The position numbers and the translations under genes were made by a program. Positions 48,137 through 57,454 of a DNA stretch of 64,000 nucleotides are shown here, piece by piece. Each line of letters begins with the position of its first letter. The first letter of the stretch is position 1. The DNA lies in the NCBI GenBank assembly GCA_023954015.1, contig JAMLIS010000003.1:124001-188000 (forward strand), given 5' to 3'. This DNA is from Burkholderiaceae bacterium (GTDB lineage Bacteria; Pseudomonadota; Gammaproteobacteria; Burkholderiales; Burkholderiaceae_E). The notes beneath the pieces are model-generated. The model did not search any database, was not told the DNA's origin, and worked only from the letters and a program-made list of their open reading frames with translations.

Positions 48137-51100
48137 ATGAGTCGCTGGCAGTTCTGGATCGATCGAGGCGGCACCTTCACCGACGTCGTCGCGCGCGACC
48201 CCGACGGCAGGCTCTCGACGGCGAAGCTGCTGTCGCAGGATCCGGGCCGCTACGACGATGCGGCGGTCGAGGGAATCCGCCGCATGCTCGGCCTGGCGCC
48301 GGGCGAGACGGTCGGTCCGGAGCGCGTCGAAGTCGTGAAGATGGGAACGACGGTCGCGACCAACGCGCTGCTCGAGCGCACCGGCGAGTCGATGGCGCTC
48401 GCCGTCACGCGCGGGTTTCGTGACGCGCTGCGCATCGCGTACCAGAACCGCCCAAAGCTCTTCGAGCGCGAGATCGTGCTGCCCGAGATGCTGTACCGCG
48501 AAGTCATCGAGATCGACGAACGCGTCGCCGCGCACGGCGACGTCGTTCGCGAACTCGACGAGGCGCGCGCGCGCGCTGCGTTCGCCGACGCGCACGCGCG
48601 CGGGCTGCGCGCGATCGCGATCGTGCTGATGCACGGCTATCGATTCGATGCGCACGAGAGGCGCCTCGCGCAGATCGCGCGCGAGATCGGCTTCGCACAG
48701 GTGTCGGTCTCGCACGAGGTGTCGCCGCTGATCAAGTTCGTCGGACGCGGCGACACGACCGTCGTCGATGCGTACCTGTCGCCGGTGCTGCGCCGCTACG
48801 TCGAGCGTGTCGCGCAGGCGTTGCCCGGCGTGCGGCTGCAGTTCATGCAATCGAACGGCGGGCTCACCGACGCGCACGCGTTCCAGGGCAAGGACTCGAT
48901 CCTGTCGGGCCCGGCCGGCGGCATCGTCGGCATGGCGCGCGTGAGCGCCACGGCCGGATTCGATCGCGTCATCGGCTTCGACATGGGCGGGACGTCGACC
49001 GACGTCTCGCATTTTGCCGGCGAGTTCGAGCGCGAGTTCGACACGCTCGTCGCCGGCGTGCGGGTGCGCGCGCCGATGTTGAGCATTCACACGGTCGCGG
49101 CCGGCGGCGGGTCGATCCTGCACTTCGACGGCGCGCGGATGCGCGTCGGCCCCGACTCGGCGGGCGCCGACCCGGGTCCCGCGTGCTATCGGCGCGGTGG
49201 CCCGCTCACCGTCACCGACGCGAACGCGATGCTCGGGCGCATCCAGCCGCAGTTCTTCCCGCACGTGTTCGGCGCGCGCGGCAACGAGGCGCTCGACGTC
49301 GACGTCGTGCGCGCTCGCTTCGGCGAACTCGCGCACGAGGTCTCGCGCGACAGCGGCCGCGAGATCGGGCCGGAGGCGCTCGCGCAGGGCTTTCTCGACA
49401 TCGCCGTGATGAACATGGCCAACGCGATCAAGAAGATCTCGGTACAGCGCGGCTACGACATCACGCACTACACGTTGACGACTTTCGGCGGCGCCGGCGG
49501 CCAGCACGCGTGCGCGGTCGCCGACGCGCTCGCGATGCCAGCGGTGCTCGTGCATCCGTTCGCCGGCGTGCTGTCGGCGTACGGGATGGGTCTCGCCGAG
49601 CCGGTGGCGATGCGCGAGCAGTCGATCGAGCGCCGCTTCGACGAGGCCGGGCTGAAGATCGCGGCCGAGCGGCTCGATGCGCTCGAGGACGCAGCGCGCG
49701 CCGAGTTGCGTGCGCAGGGCGAAGACGACGCGCGCCTGCGCGTGCAGCGGCGCGTGTTGCTGCGCTACGAGGGCACCGACACCGCGCTCGCGGTGGCCTG
49801 GGGCGATGCCGACGCGATGCGGGACGCGTTCGATGCGGCGTACCGCCGGCGTTTCGCGTTCCTGATGCCTCGCCGTTCGCTCGTCGTCGAATCGGCGGTC
49901 GTCGAAGCGAGCGGCGAGGCGGACGCGGGCGCGCGGCCGACGTCGCTGCCGGGCGCTGCGCGCAACGACAAGGCGGGCGATCGCGCGGCCCCGCGCGCCG
50001 AATGCGAGGTGCGCGTCTTCGCCGGCGGCGACTGGCGCGACGCGCCGCTGCATCGACGCGAGAGCCTGCGCCCGGGCGATGCGATCGACGGTCCCGCGAT
50101 CATCGCCGAGGCGAACGCGACGACGGTCGTCGACCCCGGCTGGCGCGCGCGGATGACCGACGCGAGCGACATCGTCCTCGAGCGGCACGTACCGCGCCCG
50201 CGCCGCGTCGCCGTCGGCACCGATGCCGATCCGGTGATGCTCGAGATCTTCAACAACCTGTTCATGTCGATCGCCGAGCAGATGGGCTACCGGCTGCAGA
50301 ACACGGCGCACTCGGTCAACATCAAGGAGCGGCTCGACTTCTCGTGCGCGATCTTCGATCCGCACGGCCGCCTGGTCGCCAATGCGCCGCACATGCCGGT
50401 GCACCTGGGTTCGATGGGCGCGAGCGTGCGCGCGATCATCGATGCACACGCGGACCGCCGTCGAGCGCGCGCCGGCGACGCCGATCGCGCAATGCCGGCC
50501 GACGCCGACCCCGCTTCGCGCGCGGACGGCAAGACCGAATCGGCTCCGCTCGGCCCCGGCGACGTCTACGTGCTCAACGATCCGTACGCCGGCGGCACGC
50601 ATCTTCCGGACATCACGGTGATCACGCCGGTGTTCGATGCCGCCGGCCGCGAGATCCTCTTCTACGTCGGCTCGCGCGGGCACCACGCCGATGTCGGCGG
50701 AAAGACGCCGGGATCGATGCCGCCCGACAGCACGTGCATCGACGAAGAGGGCGTGCTGCTCACCGATTTCCTGCTGGTGGGCGGCGGACGCATGCGCGAG
50801 GACGAACTGCGGACGACGCTGCGCGCGGCGCGTCATCCCGCGCGCAATCCGGAGCAGAACATCGCCGACCTGCGCGCGCAGATCGCCGCCAACGAGAAGG
50901 GGCGCGAGGAACTGACGAAGATGGTCGCGCAGTTCGGCCTCGACGTCGTGCACGCGTACATGCGTCACGTCCAGGAAAACGCCGAGGAGTCGGTGCGCCG
51001 CGTGATCGGCGCCTTGCGCGACGGCGCCTTCGAACTGCCGCTGGACAATGGCGCGGTGATCCGCGTGCGCATCGCGGTCGACCGCGCCGAGCGTTCGGCG

Positions 51101-51916
51101 CTCGTCGACTTCACCGGCACCTCGGCGCAGCAGCCGAACAACTTCAACGCGCCGCTCGCCGTCACGATGGCCGCGGTGCTCTACGTGTTCCGCACGCTCG
51201 TCGACGACGAGATCCCGATGAACGACGGTTGCCTGAAGCCGATCGAGGTGCGCGTGCCCGAGGGCTCGATGCTCAACCCGCGCTTCCCGGCCGCAGTCGT
51301 CGCCGGCAACGTCGAGACTTCGCAGTGCATCACGAATTGCCTGTACGGCGCGCTCGGCGTGATGGCGGCGAGCGCGCCGACGATGAACAACTTCACCTTC
51401 GGCAACGAGCGCCACCAGTACTACGAGACGATCTCGGGCGGTTCGGGCGCGGGCGGGCGCTTCGACGAACGGGGCAGGCTGGTCGGCGGCTTCGACGGCA
51501 CGTCGGTCGTGCAGACGCACATGACGAACTCGCGGCTCACCGATCCGGAGATCCTCGAGACGCGCTTTCCGGTGCGCCTGGAGGATTTCGCGATTCGCGC
51601 CGGATCGGGCGGAGCAGGGCGCTGGCGCGGCGGCGACGGCGCGGTGCGGCGCATCCGCTTCCTCGAGCCGATGACCGCGTCGATACTCGCCAACGGGCGA
51701 GTGCATCCCGCGTTCGGAATGGCCGGTGGCGGCGCCGGTGTGCCGGGATCCGACAGCGTCGAGCGCGCCGACGGGCGCGTCCAGCATCTGCGCCATGCCG
51801 ATTCGGCGCAACTCGGCGCGGGCGATGTGTTCGTCGTGCAGACGCCGGGCGGCGGGGGTTACGGCGAACCCGCCGCCAGGCGCAATTCGCCTGCGAAGAC
51901 CGCCGGAGGTGCCTGA
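48137..51916 (+). CDS. oplAH: 5-oxoprolinase-type fused hydantoinase A/B protein
   Basis: A 1259-residue fusion. The HyuA half (residues 1 to about 690) starts [15 protein letters not shown] and contains [12 protein letters not shown] and the AGGGSI nucleotide region. The HyuB half (about 695-1240) contains [14 protein letters not shown] and [15 protein letters not shown]. The family hydrolyses 5-oxoproline (pyroglutamate) to glutamate with ATP, or related hydantoins. The divergent TRAP transporter fits uptake of such a substrate. A 40-residue charged insertion near residue 775-810 ([12 protein letters not shown] onward) is unusual. The substrate is inferred. Confidence 0.9.
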   Translation: MSRWQFWIDRGGTFTDVVARDPDGRLSTAKLLSQDPGRYDDAAVEGIRRMLGLAPGETVGPERVEVVKMGTTVATNALLERTGESMALAVTRGFRDALRIAYQNRPKLFEREIVLPEMLYREVIEIDERVAAHGDVVRELDEARARAAFADAHARGLRAIAIVLMHGYRFDAHERRLAQIAREIGFAQVSVSHEVSPLIKFVGRGDTTVVDAYLSPVLRRYVERVAQALPGVRLQFMQSNGGLTDAHAFQGKDSILSGPAGGIVGMARVSATAGFDRVIGFDMGGTSTDVSHFAGEFEREFDTLVAGVRVRAPMLSIHTVAAGGGSILHFDGARMRVGPDSAGADPGPACYRRGGPLTVTDANAMLGRIQPQFFPHVFGARGNEALDVDVVRARFGELAHEVSRDSGREIGPEALAQGFLDIAVMNMANAIKKISVQRGYDITHYTLTTFGGAGGQHACAVADALAMPAVLVHPFAGVLSAYGMGLAEPVAMREQSIERRFDEAGLKIAAERLDALEDAARAELRAQGEDDARLRVQRRVLLRYEGTDTALAVAWGDADAMRDAFDAAYRRRFAFLMPRRSLVVESAVVEASGEADAGARPTSLPGAARNDKAGDRAAPRAECEVRVFAGGDWRDAPLHRRESLRPGDAIDGPAIIAEANATTVVDPGWRARMTDASDIVLERHVPRPRRVAVGTDADPVMLEIFNNLFMSIAEQMGYRLQNTAHSVNIKERLDFSCAIFDPHGRLVANAPHMPVHLGSMGASVRAIIDAHADRRRARAGDADRAMPADADPASRADGKTESAPLGPGDVYVLNDPYAGGTHLPDITVITPVFDAAGREILFYVGSRGHHADVGGKTPGSMPPDSTCIDEEGVLLTDFLLVGGGRMREDELRTTLRAARHPARNPEQNIADLRAQIAANEKGREELTKMVAQFGLDVVHAYMRHVQENAEESVRRVIGALRDGAFELPLDNGAVIRVRIAVDRAERSALVDFTGTSAQQPNNFNAPLAVTMAAVLYVFRTLVDDEIPMNDGCLKPIEVRVPEGSMLNPRFPAAVVAGNVETSQCITNCLYGALGVMAASAPTMNNFTFGNERHQYYETISGGSGAGGRFDERGRLVGGFDGTSVVQTHMTNSRLTDPEILETRFPVRLEDFAIRAGSGGAGRWRGGDGAVRRIRFLEPMTASILANGRVHPAFGMAGGGAGVPGSDSVERADGRVQHLRHADSAQLGAGDVFVVQTPGGGGYGEPAARRNSPAKTAGGA

Positions 51917-51946
51917 TCATGCAGAAGCGTCCGATGCAACCGATTG

Positions 51947-52507
51947 TCAGCCGCGCTCGCGCCGATAGTGCATGGCAACCGCGCCGTTGCGAAGCGGCTT
52001 CGCCGAGACCAGCTCGAGCTTTCGCGTGGTGGGCAGCCCGCTCTCGTACAGGGTCGGGCCGTGGCCGGCGATTCTTGGGTGGATGAGGAACTTGTACTCG
52101 TCGATGAGATCCAGCCGATCGAGCTCTGTCGCGAGCTTTTCGCTACCGAGGAGCACACCAGCCGGAGTCGCGTCCTTGAGTTTCTGCACGCCCGTGCGAA
52201 GGTCGCCGGCGATGTGGTGGCTGTTGGTCCACGGGAAGTCCTTTCGCGTCGATGACACCACATGCTTGGGCTTGGCCTCCAGTTTGACCGCCCACTCGCG
52301 AATCGCGGATGAGGCCTCCACGTCGCCGCACGCGACCGCCGGCCAGTAGCTCTCCATCATCTCGTAGGTGACGCGGCCCCATAGCATCGCTCCGCCCTCG
52401 TCCATGAGTTGGGCGAAGAAAGCGTGTGTCTCGTCGTCGGCGATTCCTTCCCGGTGGTCGACGCAACCGTCGAGGGTGACATTGATGCTGAAGGTCAAGA
52501 GTCCCAT
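51947..52507 (-). CDS. Dihydrofolate-reductase-family protein
   Basis: A 186-residue RibD-C/DHFR-like protein. The start MGLLTFSINVTLDGCVDH, the GRVTYEMMESYWPAV helix and the GVLLGSEKLATELDRLDL nucleotide region match the family, whose members are often reductases of unknown substrate. The codon choice looks less GC-biased than neighbours. It lies between oplAH and a stray 52-bp copy of oplAH, so it may be acquired. Confidence 0.85.
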   Translation of the reverse strand: MGLLTFSINVTLDGCVDHREGIADDETHAFFAQLMDEGGAMLWGRVTYEMMESYWPAVACGDVEASSAIREWAVKLEAKPKHVVSSTRKDFPWTNSHHIAGDLRTGVQKLKDATPAGVLLGSEKLATELDRLDLIDEYKFLIHPRIAGHGPTLYESGLPTTRKLELVSAKPLRNGAVAMHYRRERG

Positions 52508-52519
52508 GCGGCAAAACTC

Positions 52520-52571
52520 CGTCGGCTCGCGCGGGTACCACGCCGACGTCGGCTGAAAGACGCCGGGATCG
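52520..52571 (+). pseudogene. 52-bp fragment duplicating part of oplAH (HyuB region)
   Basis: This stretch matches 50665-50716 inside oplAH at 49 of 52 positions. It would encode the end of VGSRGYHADVG, but a G-to-T change makes TGA after that, and homology stops abruptly at both ends. The original segment encodes [17 protein letters not shown]. Confidence 0.85.
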
Positions 52572-52587
52572 GACAGAGCTTCTGAAG

Positions 52588-52809
52588 TCAGCGTTTCCTG
52601 CTTCCGAACACCAGCAGCACGCCGCCTATCACGATTGCGCCGACGCCGGCCCAGACCGGGATGTTGACGGTCTCCTTGTCCTTGACCGACAGCTCGATCG
52701 GTCCCACCTTGGCTTCGTGGGTCTCCCTGGTGTAGCTGAAGCTGCCGTAGACCAGGCCGAGAATGCCGGCGACGATCAGCGCAATGGCCAGGATCCGGAT
52801 TCCGCTCAT
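52588..52809 (-). CDS. Small two-helix membrane protein
   Basis: A 73-residue protein with helices at residues 4-26 (IRILAIALIVAGILGLVYG) and 50-68 (VPVWAGVGAIVIGGVLLVF region), joined by a polar loop (ETHEAKVGPIELSVKDKETVN). AGGAGG lies 7 bases before the ATG. Similar small proteins are widespread in Proteobacteria without a known role. It is upstream of no obvious partner. Confidence 0.8.
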   Translation of the reverse strand: MSGIRILAIALIVAGILGLVYGSFSYTRETHEAKVGPIELSVKDKETVNIPVWAGVGAIVIGGVLLVFGSRKR

Positions 52810-52931
52810 GCTGCCTCCTCGTTCTTCGTGTCGGGCGCGATCCGATCGCGCGCGGGGATCGGGAGCAACGACCGGATTCGGTCGAGTCCCCCGCGCGACG
52901 AGTATAGGCTTGCCGGCGCGCAGTGGACCGT

Positions 52932-53357
52932 TCAACGCTCCCACGACTCGGTCGGCCCCGGAAGTACCCGGAACAGCGGGTGGGCTTCCGGCTCGCGGGT
53001 TGCGCGCCACTTGCGGTAATGCGCAGGGCTGCGAGCCTGGAGCTTGCGCATCAGATGCGCCCATTCGTGCGCCATCTGGCCCGTCGTCACGGTCAGCGTC
53101 GCCGGTGCCGATGCTCGCCGGATCCTGCTTGGATCGAACGAATAGCCGCGCTGGACGGACTCGACATGGACGGCGCGCAGGTACCGCGAAATGGCCGCCC
53201 GCGGCGCCGGGTGATTCCTGAATCGCTCCAGTTGCGGGTGATTGCGATAGCCGATCGTCTCATCGCGCAGCACCGCCTGCGCCAGCAGCGACTCGCGCCA
53301 CAACGCGACGAGCCCCCGGGAATCGAGATACTTCGGATGCAACGACCAGAGCCGCAT
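52932..53357 (-). CDS. Pyrimidine-dimer DNA glycosylase (T4 endonuclease V family)
   Basis: A 141-residue protein. The N-terminus MRLWSLHPKYLDSRGLVALWRE matches the Pyr_excise domain, which excises UV-induced pyrimidine dimers. Further family matches are ETIGYRNHPQLERFRN and QMAHEWAHLMRKL. The N-terminal Met is presumably removed to expose the catalytic amino group, as in T4 DenV, though the residue exposed here is Arg, not Thr. It is 15 bp from the downstream-coded response regulator but on the same strand after it. Confidence 0.85.
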   Translation of the reverse strand: MRLWSLHPKYLDSRGLVALWRESLLAQAVLRDETIGYRNHPQLERFRNHPAPRAAISRYLRAVHVESVQRGYSFDPSRIRRASAPATLTVTTGQMAHEWAHLMRKLQARSPAHYRKWRATREPEAHPLFRVLPGPTESWER

Positions 53358-53372
53358 GTTCGCGAACCTCGC

Positions 53373-54092
53373 TCAGCGCAGCGCCTGCACCTCCGCGTCG
53401 AACATGTATCCGGCGCCACGCTCGGTGCGGATGTATGTCGGACGCGCCGGGTCCGGCTCGATCTTGCGGCGCAGCCGCAGGATCTGCACGTCGATCGCGC
53501 GGTCGTAGACTTCGGCGTTGTGCAGTCGCGAGCGCTCGAGCAGCTGGTCTCGGCTGAGAACGCGCCGGGGCGACGAAAGCATCGCGGCGAGCAGGCTGAA
53601 TTCGCCGTTGGTGAGATCGACGAGGCGCCCGTCCGGCGCGCGCAGCTTGCGCAGTCCCACCGTCAGCTCCCAGTCGCCGAAACGCCAGGCGCGTACCTCG
53701 GCGATGCGCTCGCCGGCGCCCGCCTGCGCTTTCGCGCGACGCAGCAGGGCGCGGATGCGCGCGAGCAGCTCGCGCGGGCTGAACGGCTTCGTGAGGTAGT
53801 CGTCGGCGCCGAGTTCCAGTCCCATCACGCGGTCTGCCTCCTCGGCCACGCCGGTGAGCAGGAGGATCGGGATCGACGAGTGCTGCCGGATGCGGTGCAT
53901 GAGCTGCATGCCGTCCTCGCCGGGCAGCCGCAGGTCGAGCACGACCAGGTCGATCGCCTCGCGCGACAGCGTTTCGTCCAGGCCGCTGCCGTCGGCGAGC
54001 GCCGTCACGCGCATCTCGTTCTGTCCGAGGTACGTGGCGAGAAGGTCGCGGATCGACGGATCGTCGTCCAGTGCCAGCACGTGCGGCTTCAT
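53373..54092 (-). CDS. OmpR-family response regulator
   Basis: A 239-residue regulator. The receiver (1-120) has LDDDPS, phospho-acceptor Asp53 in VVLDLRLPGEDG and Lys in LTKPFSP. The C-terminal winged helix ends IRTERGAGYMFD. It is divergent from a small receiver and a hybrid kinase across a 175-bp gap; either could be its partner. Nothing else was recognised in that gap. Confidence 0.92.
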   Translation of the reverse strand: MKPHVLALDDDPSIRDLLATYLGQNEMRVTALADGSGLDETLSREAIDLVVLDLRLPGEDGMQLMHRIRQHSSIPILLLTGVAEEADRVMGLELGADDYLTKPFSPRELLARIRALLRRAKAQAGAGERIAEVRAWRFGDWELTVGLRKLRAPDGRLVDLTNGEFSLLAAMLSSPRRVLSRDQLLERSRLHNAEVYDRAIDVQILRLRRKIEPDPARPTYIRTERGAGYMFDAEVQALR

Positions 54093-54267
54093 CTGCGCTC
54101 GGCCTCGGTTGCAACCGACAAGCCTACAACGTATCTCGAGCGCCCCGCGCTCGCCGGTCGTCGCTCGTCCCGACTGTTTCAGACGTAATCTGGCGCGATC
54201 GACGCGCAATGCGGCCGCAAGACGGCCGATGCCCAATGGGTCCGTCGGATTCGAAGCGGATCGAGAA

Positions 54268-54633
54268 ATGAATCTTCGAGCGAGCGAAAGGCCTCGTGTG
54301 TTGATCGTCGGCGCAGACCCGGTGCTCTTCGCCCTCTTTGCCGAGTGGCTTTCGGCGGTCGGTATCGAAGCGCACGACGACGTGCAGGCGAGCTGCGACG
54401 TCGTCCTGGTCGATGTCGCGTTCCCGCGTGTCGACGGCTGCGAGCGGATGCGGTCGCTGATGGCGATGCACGACGGTCGTCCGGTGGTGGCCCTGTCCGC
54501 CGCGTTCTTCGCCCACGTCGATCGCGACGGTGGCTGCGCACGGCAACTGGGCGTCGCAGCGGTGCTGCCGAAGCCGGTTGCGCGCGAAGCGCTGCTCGAC
54601 ACGGTGCGTCGGCTGCTGCGCGTCGCCTCGTGA
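54268..54633 (+). CDS. Stand-alone, degenerate receiver-like protein
   Basis: A 121-residue protein resembling a receiver domain. The phospho-acceptor-like Asp is in VLVDVAFPRVDG and the Lys in VLPKPV, but the usual acidic pair near the N-terminus is reduced to GAD, and about 15 residues (the second helix) are missing. The TGA stop overlaps the GTG start of the kinase gene. It may act as an accessory domain in trans; function unknown. Confidence 0.7.
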   Translation: MNLRASERPRVLIVGADPVLFALFAEWLSAVGIEAHDDVQASCDVVLVDVAFPRVDGCERMRSLMAMHDGRPVVALSAAFFAHVDRDGGCARQLGVAAVLPKPVAREALLDTVRRLLRVAS

Positions 54634-56858
54634 ACACGGGCGCGCCGCAGCACGCCTTCGCCCGCAAGCCATGGCTGCGTCGGGCGATCGGCGTGCTCGG
54701 CGTGCTGTTCCTCGCGTCGATGGTGTGGACCGCGATGGGTCCGGCCGAGATTCGCCGCAGCGCGGCGCTGGCCGCCTTCGCCGGACTGCTGTTGTGGCTG
54801 CTGCTGCACCAGCTGCTGCAGCTCGGTGCCGCGCGCGACGCGCTCGAGGCGTCGCGCCGGCGCTTCGAGCTCGCCGTCGCCGGTTCCGACGACGGGATCT
54901 GGGACTGGGACTTCGCCTCGCAGCAGATCTACCTGTCGGCGCGCGCCCGCGCGCTGCTCGGCGTGGCCGGCAGCGGCGAAGTGCAGTCCCGGGAGGAGGT
55001 GTTCTCCCGGGTGCGCATGCATCCCGACGATGCGCTCGGCCGCGACGAGGCGCTGGAAGCGCACCTGGCGGGGCGCACGCCGGCCTTCGAAGGCGAGTAC
55101 CGGATCGTGCATCCGGGCGGGGAGATGCGGTGGATCCACGTGCGCGGACTGTGCGTACGCGGTGACGATGCCCGGCCGCGGCGCATCGCCGGGTCGATCA
55201 GCGACATCGACGCGCGCAAATGTGCCGAGCAGGCGCTGCGCCGGAGCGAGCAGGCGCTGCGCGAGTCCGAGGAGCGCTACCAGCTCGCCGTCGACGGCGC
55301 CAACGAGGGACTGTGGGACTGGGACCTGCCGTCGGACATGCTGTACCTGTCGCCGCGCGCGCAGCAGGTGCTGTCGCTGGCGTCGGGCGGCGATTCTCGC
55401 CGGCCGCGGCGACAGTGGAAAGCGCTCGCCACCTACCATCCCGACGACGTGCAGCGCACGCGCGCGGCGCTGGCCGCGCACCTGCAGGGGGACACGCCGA
55501 ACTTCGACATCGAGTATCGGATACGGCACGCCGACGGCCGCTGGCACTGGTATCGCCAGCACGGCATCGCGCTGCGCGATGCGGCCGGGCGTGCGTACCG
55601 CATGGCGGGCTCGATGGAGGACGTCAGCGATCGCAAGAACGCCGAGGCCGATCGCGACCGTCTCGAGCAGCAGTTGCATCAGGCGCAGAAGCTCGAGGCG
55701 ATGGGGACGCTCGCCGGCGGCATCGCGCACGACTTCAACAACATCCTGGCCGCGATCCTCGGCTACGGCGAGATGGCGCAGAAGGCAGCGGCCGAGGGCA
55801 CCGAGCTGCGCCGGCACATCGACGCGACGATCAGCGCAGGCATGCGCGCGAAGTCGCTCGTCGCACGCATCCTCGCCTTCAGCCGCAGCGGGATCGGCGA
55901 GCGCGAGCCGGTGCACGTGCAGGCGGTGGTCACCGAGGTGCTCGAGCAGATCGCCGCGTCGATGCCCGCCGGCATACGGGTCGAGCGCCATCTCGATGCG
56001 GGCGACGCCGCCGTGCTGGGCGACACGACGCAGATCCACCAGGTGGTGATGAACCTGTGCGCGAACGCGGTGCAGGCGATCGGCACCGACGGCACGCTGT
56101 CGATGCGCGTCGACACGATCGAGTTCGACGCGCCCCAGTGCGTGACGACGAGCGAGCTCGCCGCCGGCGCCTACGTACGCCTGGTCGTCGCCGACACCGG
56201 CGTCGGCATACCGTCGAGGCTGCTCGAACGCATCTTCGATCCGTTCTTCACCACGCGCGACATCGGCGTCGGCACCGGGCTCGGGTTGTCGCTGGTGCAC
56301 GGGATCGTCACCGACCTGGGGGGCGGAATCGCCGTGACGAGCCGACCGGGCGAGGGCACGACGATGACGGTCTACCTGCCGCGCGTGGCATCGGCCGTGC
56401 TGCCCGTTCCGATCGAAGAGGAGCCGGCGGCGCTCGGCCGGGGCCAGACCGTTCTTCTCGTCGACGACGAGACGGCGCTCGTGCGCCTGGGCGAGGAGCT
56501 GCTGGCACGACTGGGCTACGAGCCCGTGGGATTCGCGTCGAGCGCGCAGGCGCTCGAGTGCTTCCGTGCCGAGCCCCGGCGATTCGACCTCGTGCTCTCC
56601 GACGAGGCGATGCCCGCCCTGACCGGTTCGGAGCTGGCGCAGCAGATCCGGGCGATCCGTCCGGAGCTCCCGATCGTGCTGATGAGCGGCTACGTCAGTC
56701 CCGCACTTGCCGCGCGTGCGAAGGATCTCGGCGTCGTCGAGATCCTCGGCAAGCCGCTCGTGGCACGCGAGATGGCACGAAGCCTGTCCGAAGCGCTGCA
56801 CGCTGCGGGACGCGTCGCCACGACGGCTTCAATCGAAACGAGCGGCGGGGCGAACTGA
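54630..56858 (+). CDS. Hybrid sensor histidine kinase with two PAS domains
   Basis: A 742-residue membrane kinase. Two helices (about 19-37 and 46-64) precede two PAS domains (about 75-205 and 215-340), the dimerisation helix with phospho-His in GGIAHDFNNILAAILG, an ATPase domain with DTGVGIPS and GTGLGLSLVHGI, and a C-terminal receiver with Asp in LVLSDEAMPALTG. The GTG start overlaps the upstream stop, so it is coupled to the small receiver. The signal is unknown. Confidence 0.92.
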   Translation: MNTGAPQHAFARKPWLRRAIGVLGVLFLASMVWTAMGPAEIRRSAALAAFAGLLLWLLLHQLLQLGAARDALEASRRRFELAVAGSDDGIWDWDFASQQIYLSARARALLGVAGSGEVQSREEVFSRVRMHPDDALGRDEALEAHLAGRTPAFEGEYRIVHPGGEMRWIHVRGLCVRGDDARPRRIAGSISDIDARKCAEQALRRSEQALRESEERYQLAVDGANEGLWDWDLPSDMLYLSPRAQQVLSLASGGDSRRPRRQWKALATYHPDDVQRTRAALAAHLQGDTPNFDIEYRIRHADGRWHWYRQHGIALRDAAGRAYRMAGSMEDVSDRKNAEADRDRLEQQLHQAQKLEAMGTLAGGIAHDFNNILAAILGYGEMAQKAAAEGTELRRHIDATISAGMRAKSLVARILAFSRSGIGEREPVHVQAVVTEVLEQIAASMPAGIRVERHLDAGDAAVLGDTTQIHQVVMNLCANAVQAIGTDGTLSMRVDTIEFDAPQCVTTSELAAGAYVRLVVADTGVGIPSRLLERIFDPFFTTRDIGVGTGLGLSLVHGIVTDLGGGIAVTSRPGEGTTMTVYLPRVASAVLPVPIEEEPAALGRGQTVLLVDDETALVRLGEELLARLGYEPVGFASSAQALECFRAEPRRFDLVLSDEAMPALTGSELAQQIRAIRPELPIVLMSGYVSPALAARAKDLGVVEILGKPLVAREMARSLSEALHAAGRVATTASIETSGGAN

Positions 56859-56931
56859 AATCTGTCCGTACGACGGCACGCGCATTGTTGCTGCACGCCG
56901 TCCGATTACGGTGCAACCCAAGGAAAACATC

Positions 56932-57237
56932 ATGAAATCGATCACCAGATTCGCCATCCCGACTGCCTTTGCCCTCGCCGCTTTCGGCGTGCAGGCGCAG
57001 ACCATCGAAACCGATTACCCGGCCGTGAAGGGCAACGTCGGCGCTCCCACGATCGCGCTGCCGGCGAGTCCCCAGGCCCCGCGCGTTGCCGATGCGGGGC
57101 CCGAGCTGTTTCTCATCCAGTCGAACCGGCAGGGACCGGTCGAAGGGCCGAGCACCGGTCGCGTGGAGGTCGAAACACCCGCGCCGATGCCACCGGTCGG
57201 CGGCACGCTGCTGAGCGGTCCCGGCTTCAATGCCTGA
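56932..57237 (+). CDS. Small secreted protein, unknown
   Basis: A 101-residue protein. A signal peptide is clear (residues 1-22, ending VQAQT). The mature part of about 78 residues is Pro/Gly/Ala-rich with few charged residues and no Cys (QSNRQGPVEGPSTGRVEVET). AAGGAAAA precedes the ATG. It follows the hybrid kinase by 73 bp on the same strand and may be co-transcribed. I recognise no family. Confidence 0.65.
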   Translation: MKSITRFAIPTAFALAAFGVQAQTIETDYPAVKGNVGAPTIALPASPQAPRVADAGPELFLIQSNRQGPVEGPSTGRVEVETPAPMPPVGGTLLSGPGFNA

Positions 57238-57376
57238 CCGGATTGCGTCGCTGCACCCGGCTCGCCGGGTGTAGCGGCGCCGCAGGCGACGCCGGAGCGC
57301 GGCCGAGCCAACACGGAGCCGATCGACGCCGACGGGGGATGCACCGAAGCCGCAGAGGCGGCGGCGGCCGCTTCCC

Positions 57377-57382
57377 TATAAT
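57377..57382 (+). promoter_or_regulatory. Candidate -10 box for purL
   Basis: Perfect TATAAT 72 bp before the purL ATG in a 217-bp gap. No strong -35 is seen. The remainder of the gap is GC-rich without other features. Confidence 0.45.
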
Positions 57383-57454
57383 GTCGATCTGCGCGCGCAC
57401 CCGTCGCGCGCCTCTGCCGGCGCGTTCCTCCCGGCGCGTTCCCTTTACCGCTCG

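Noticed and set aside
47978..51811. Very long open frame antisense to oplAH that runs through the 22-bp repeat
   Set aside because: No recognisable domain, and oplAH on the plus strand is unambiguous.
51947..53357. Prophage or integron remnant
   Set aside because: There is no integrase, phage structural gene, attachment-site duplication or insertion-sequence end; only scattered accessory genes.
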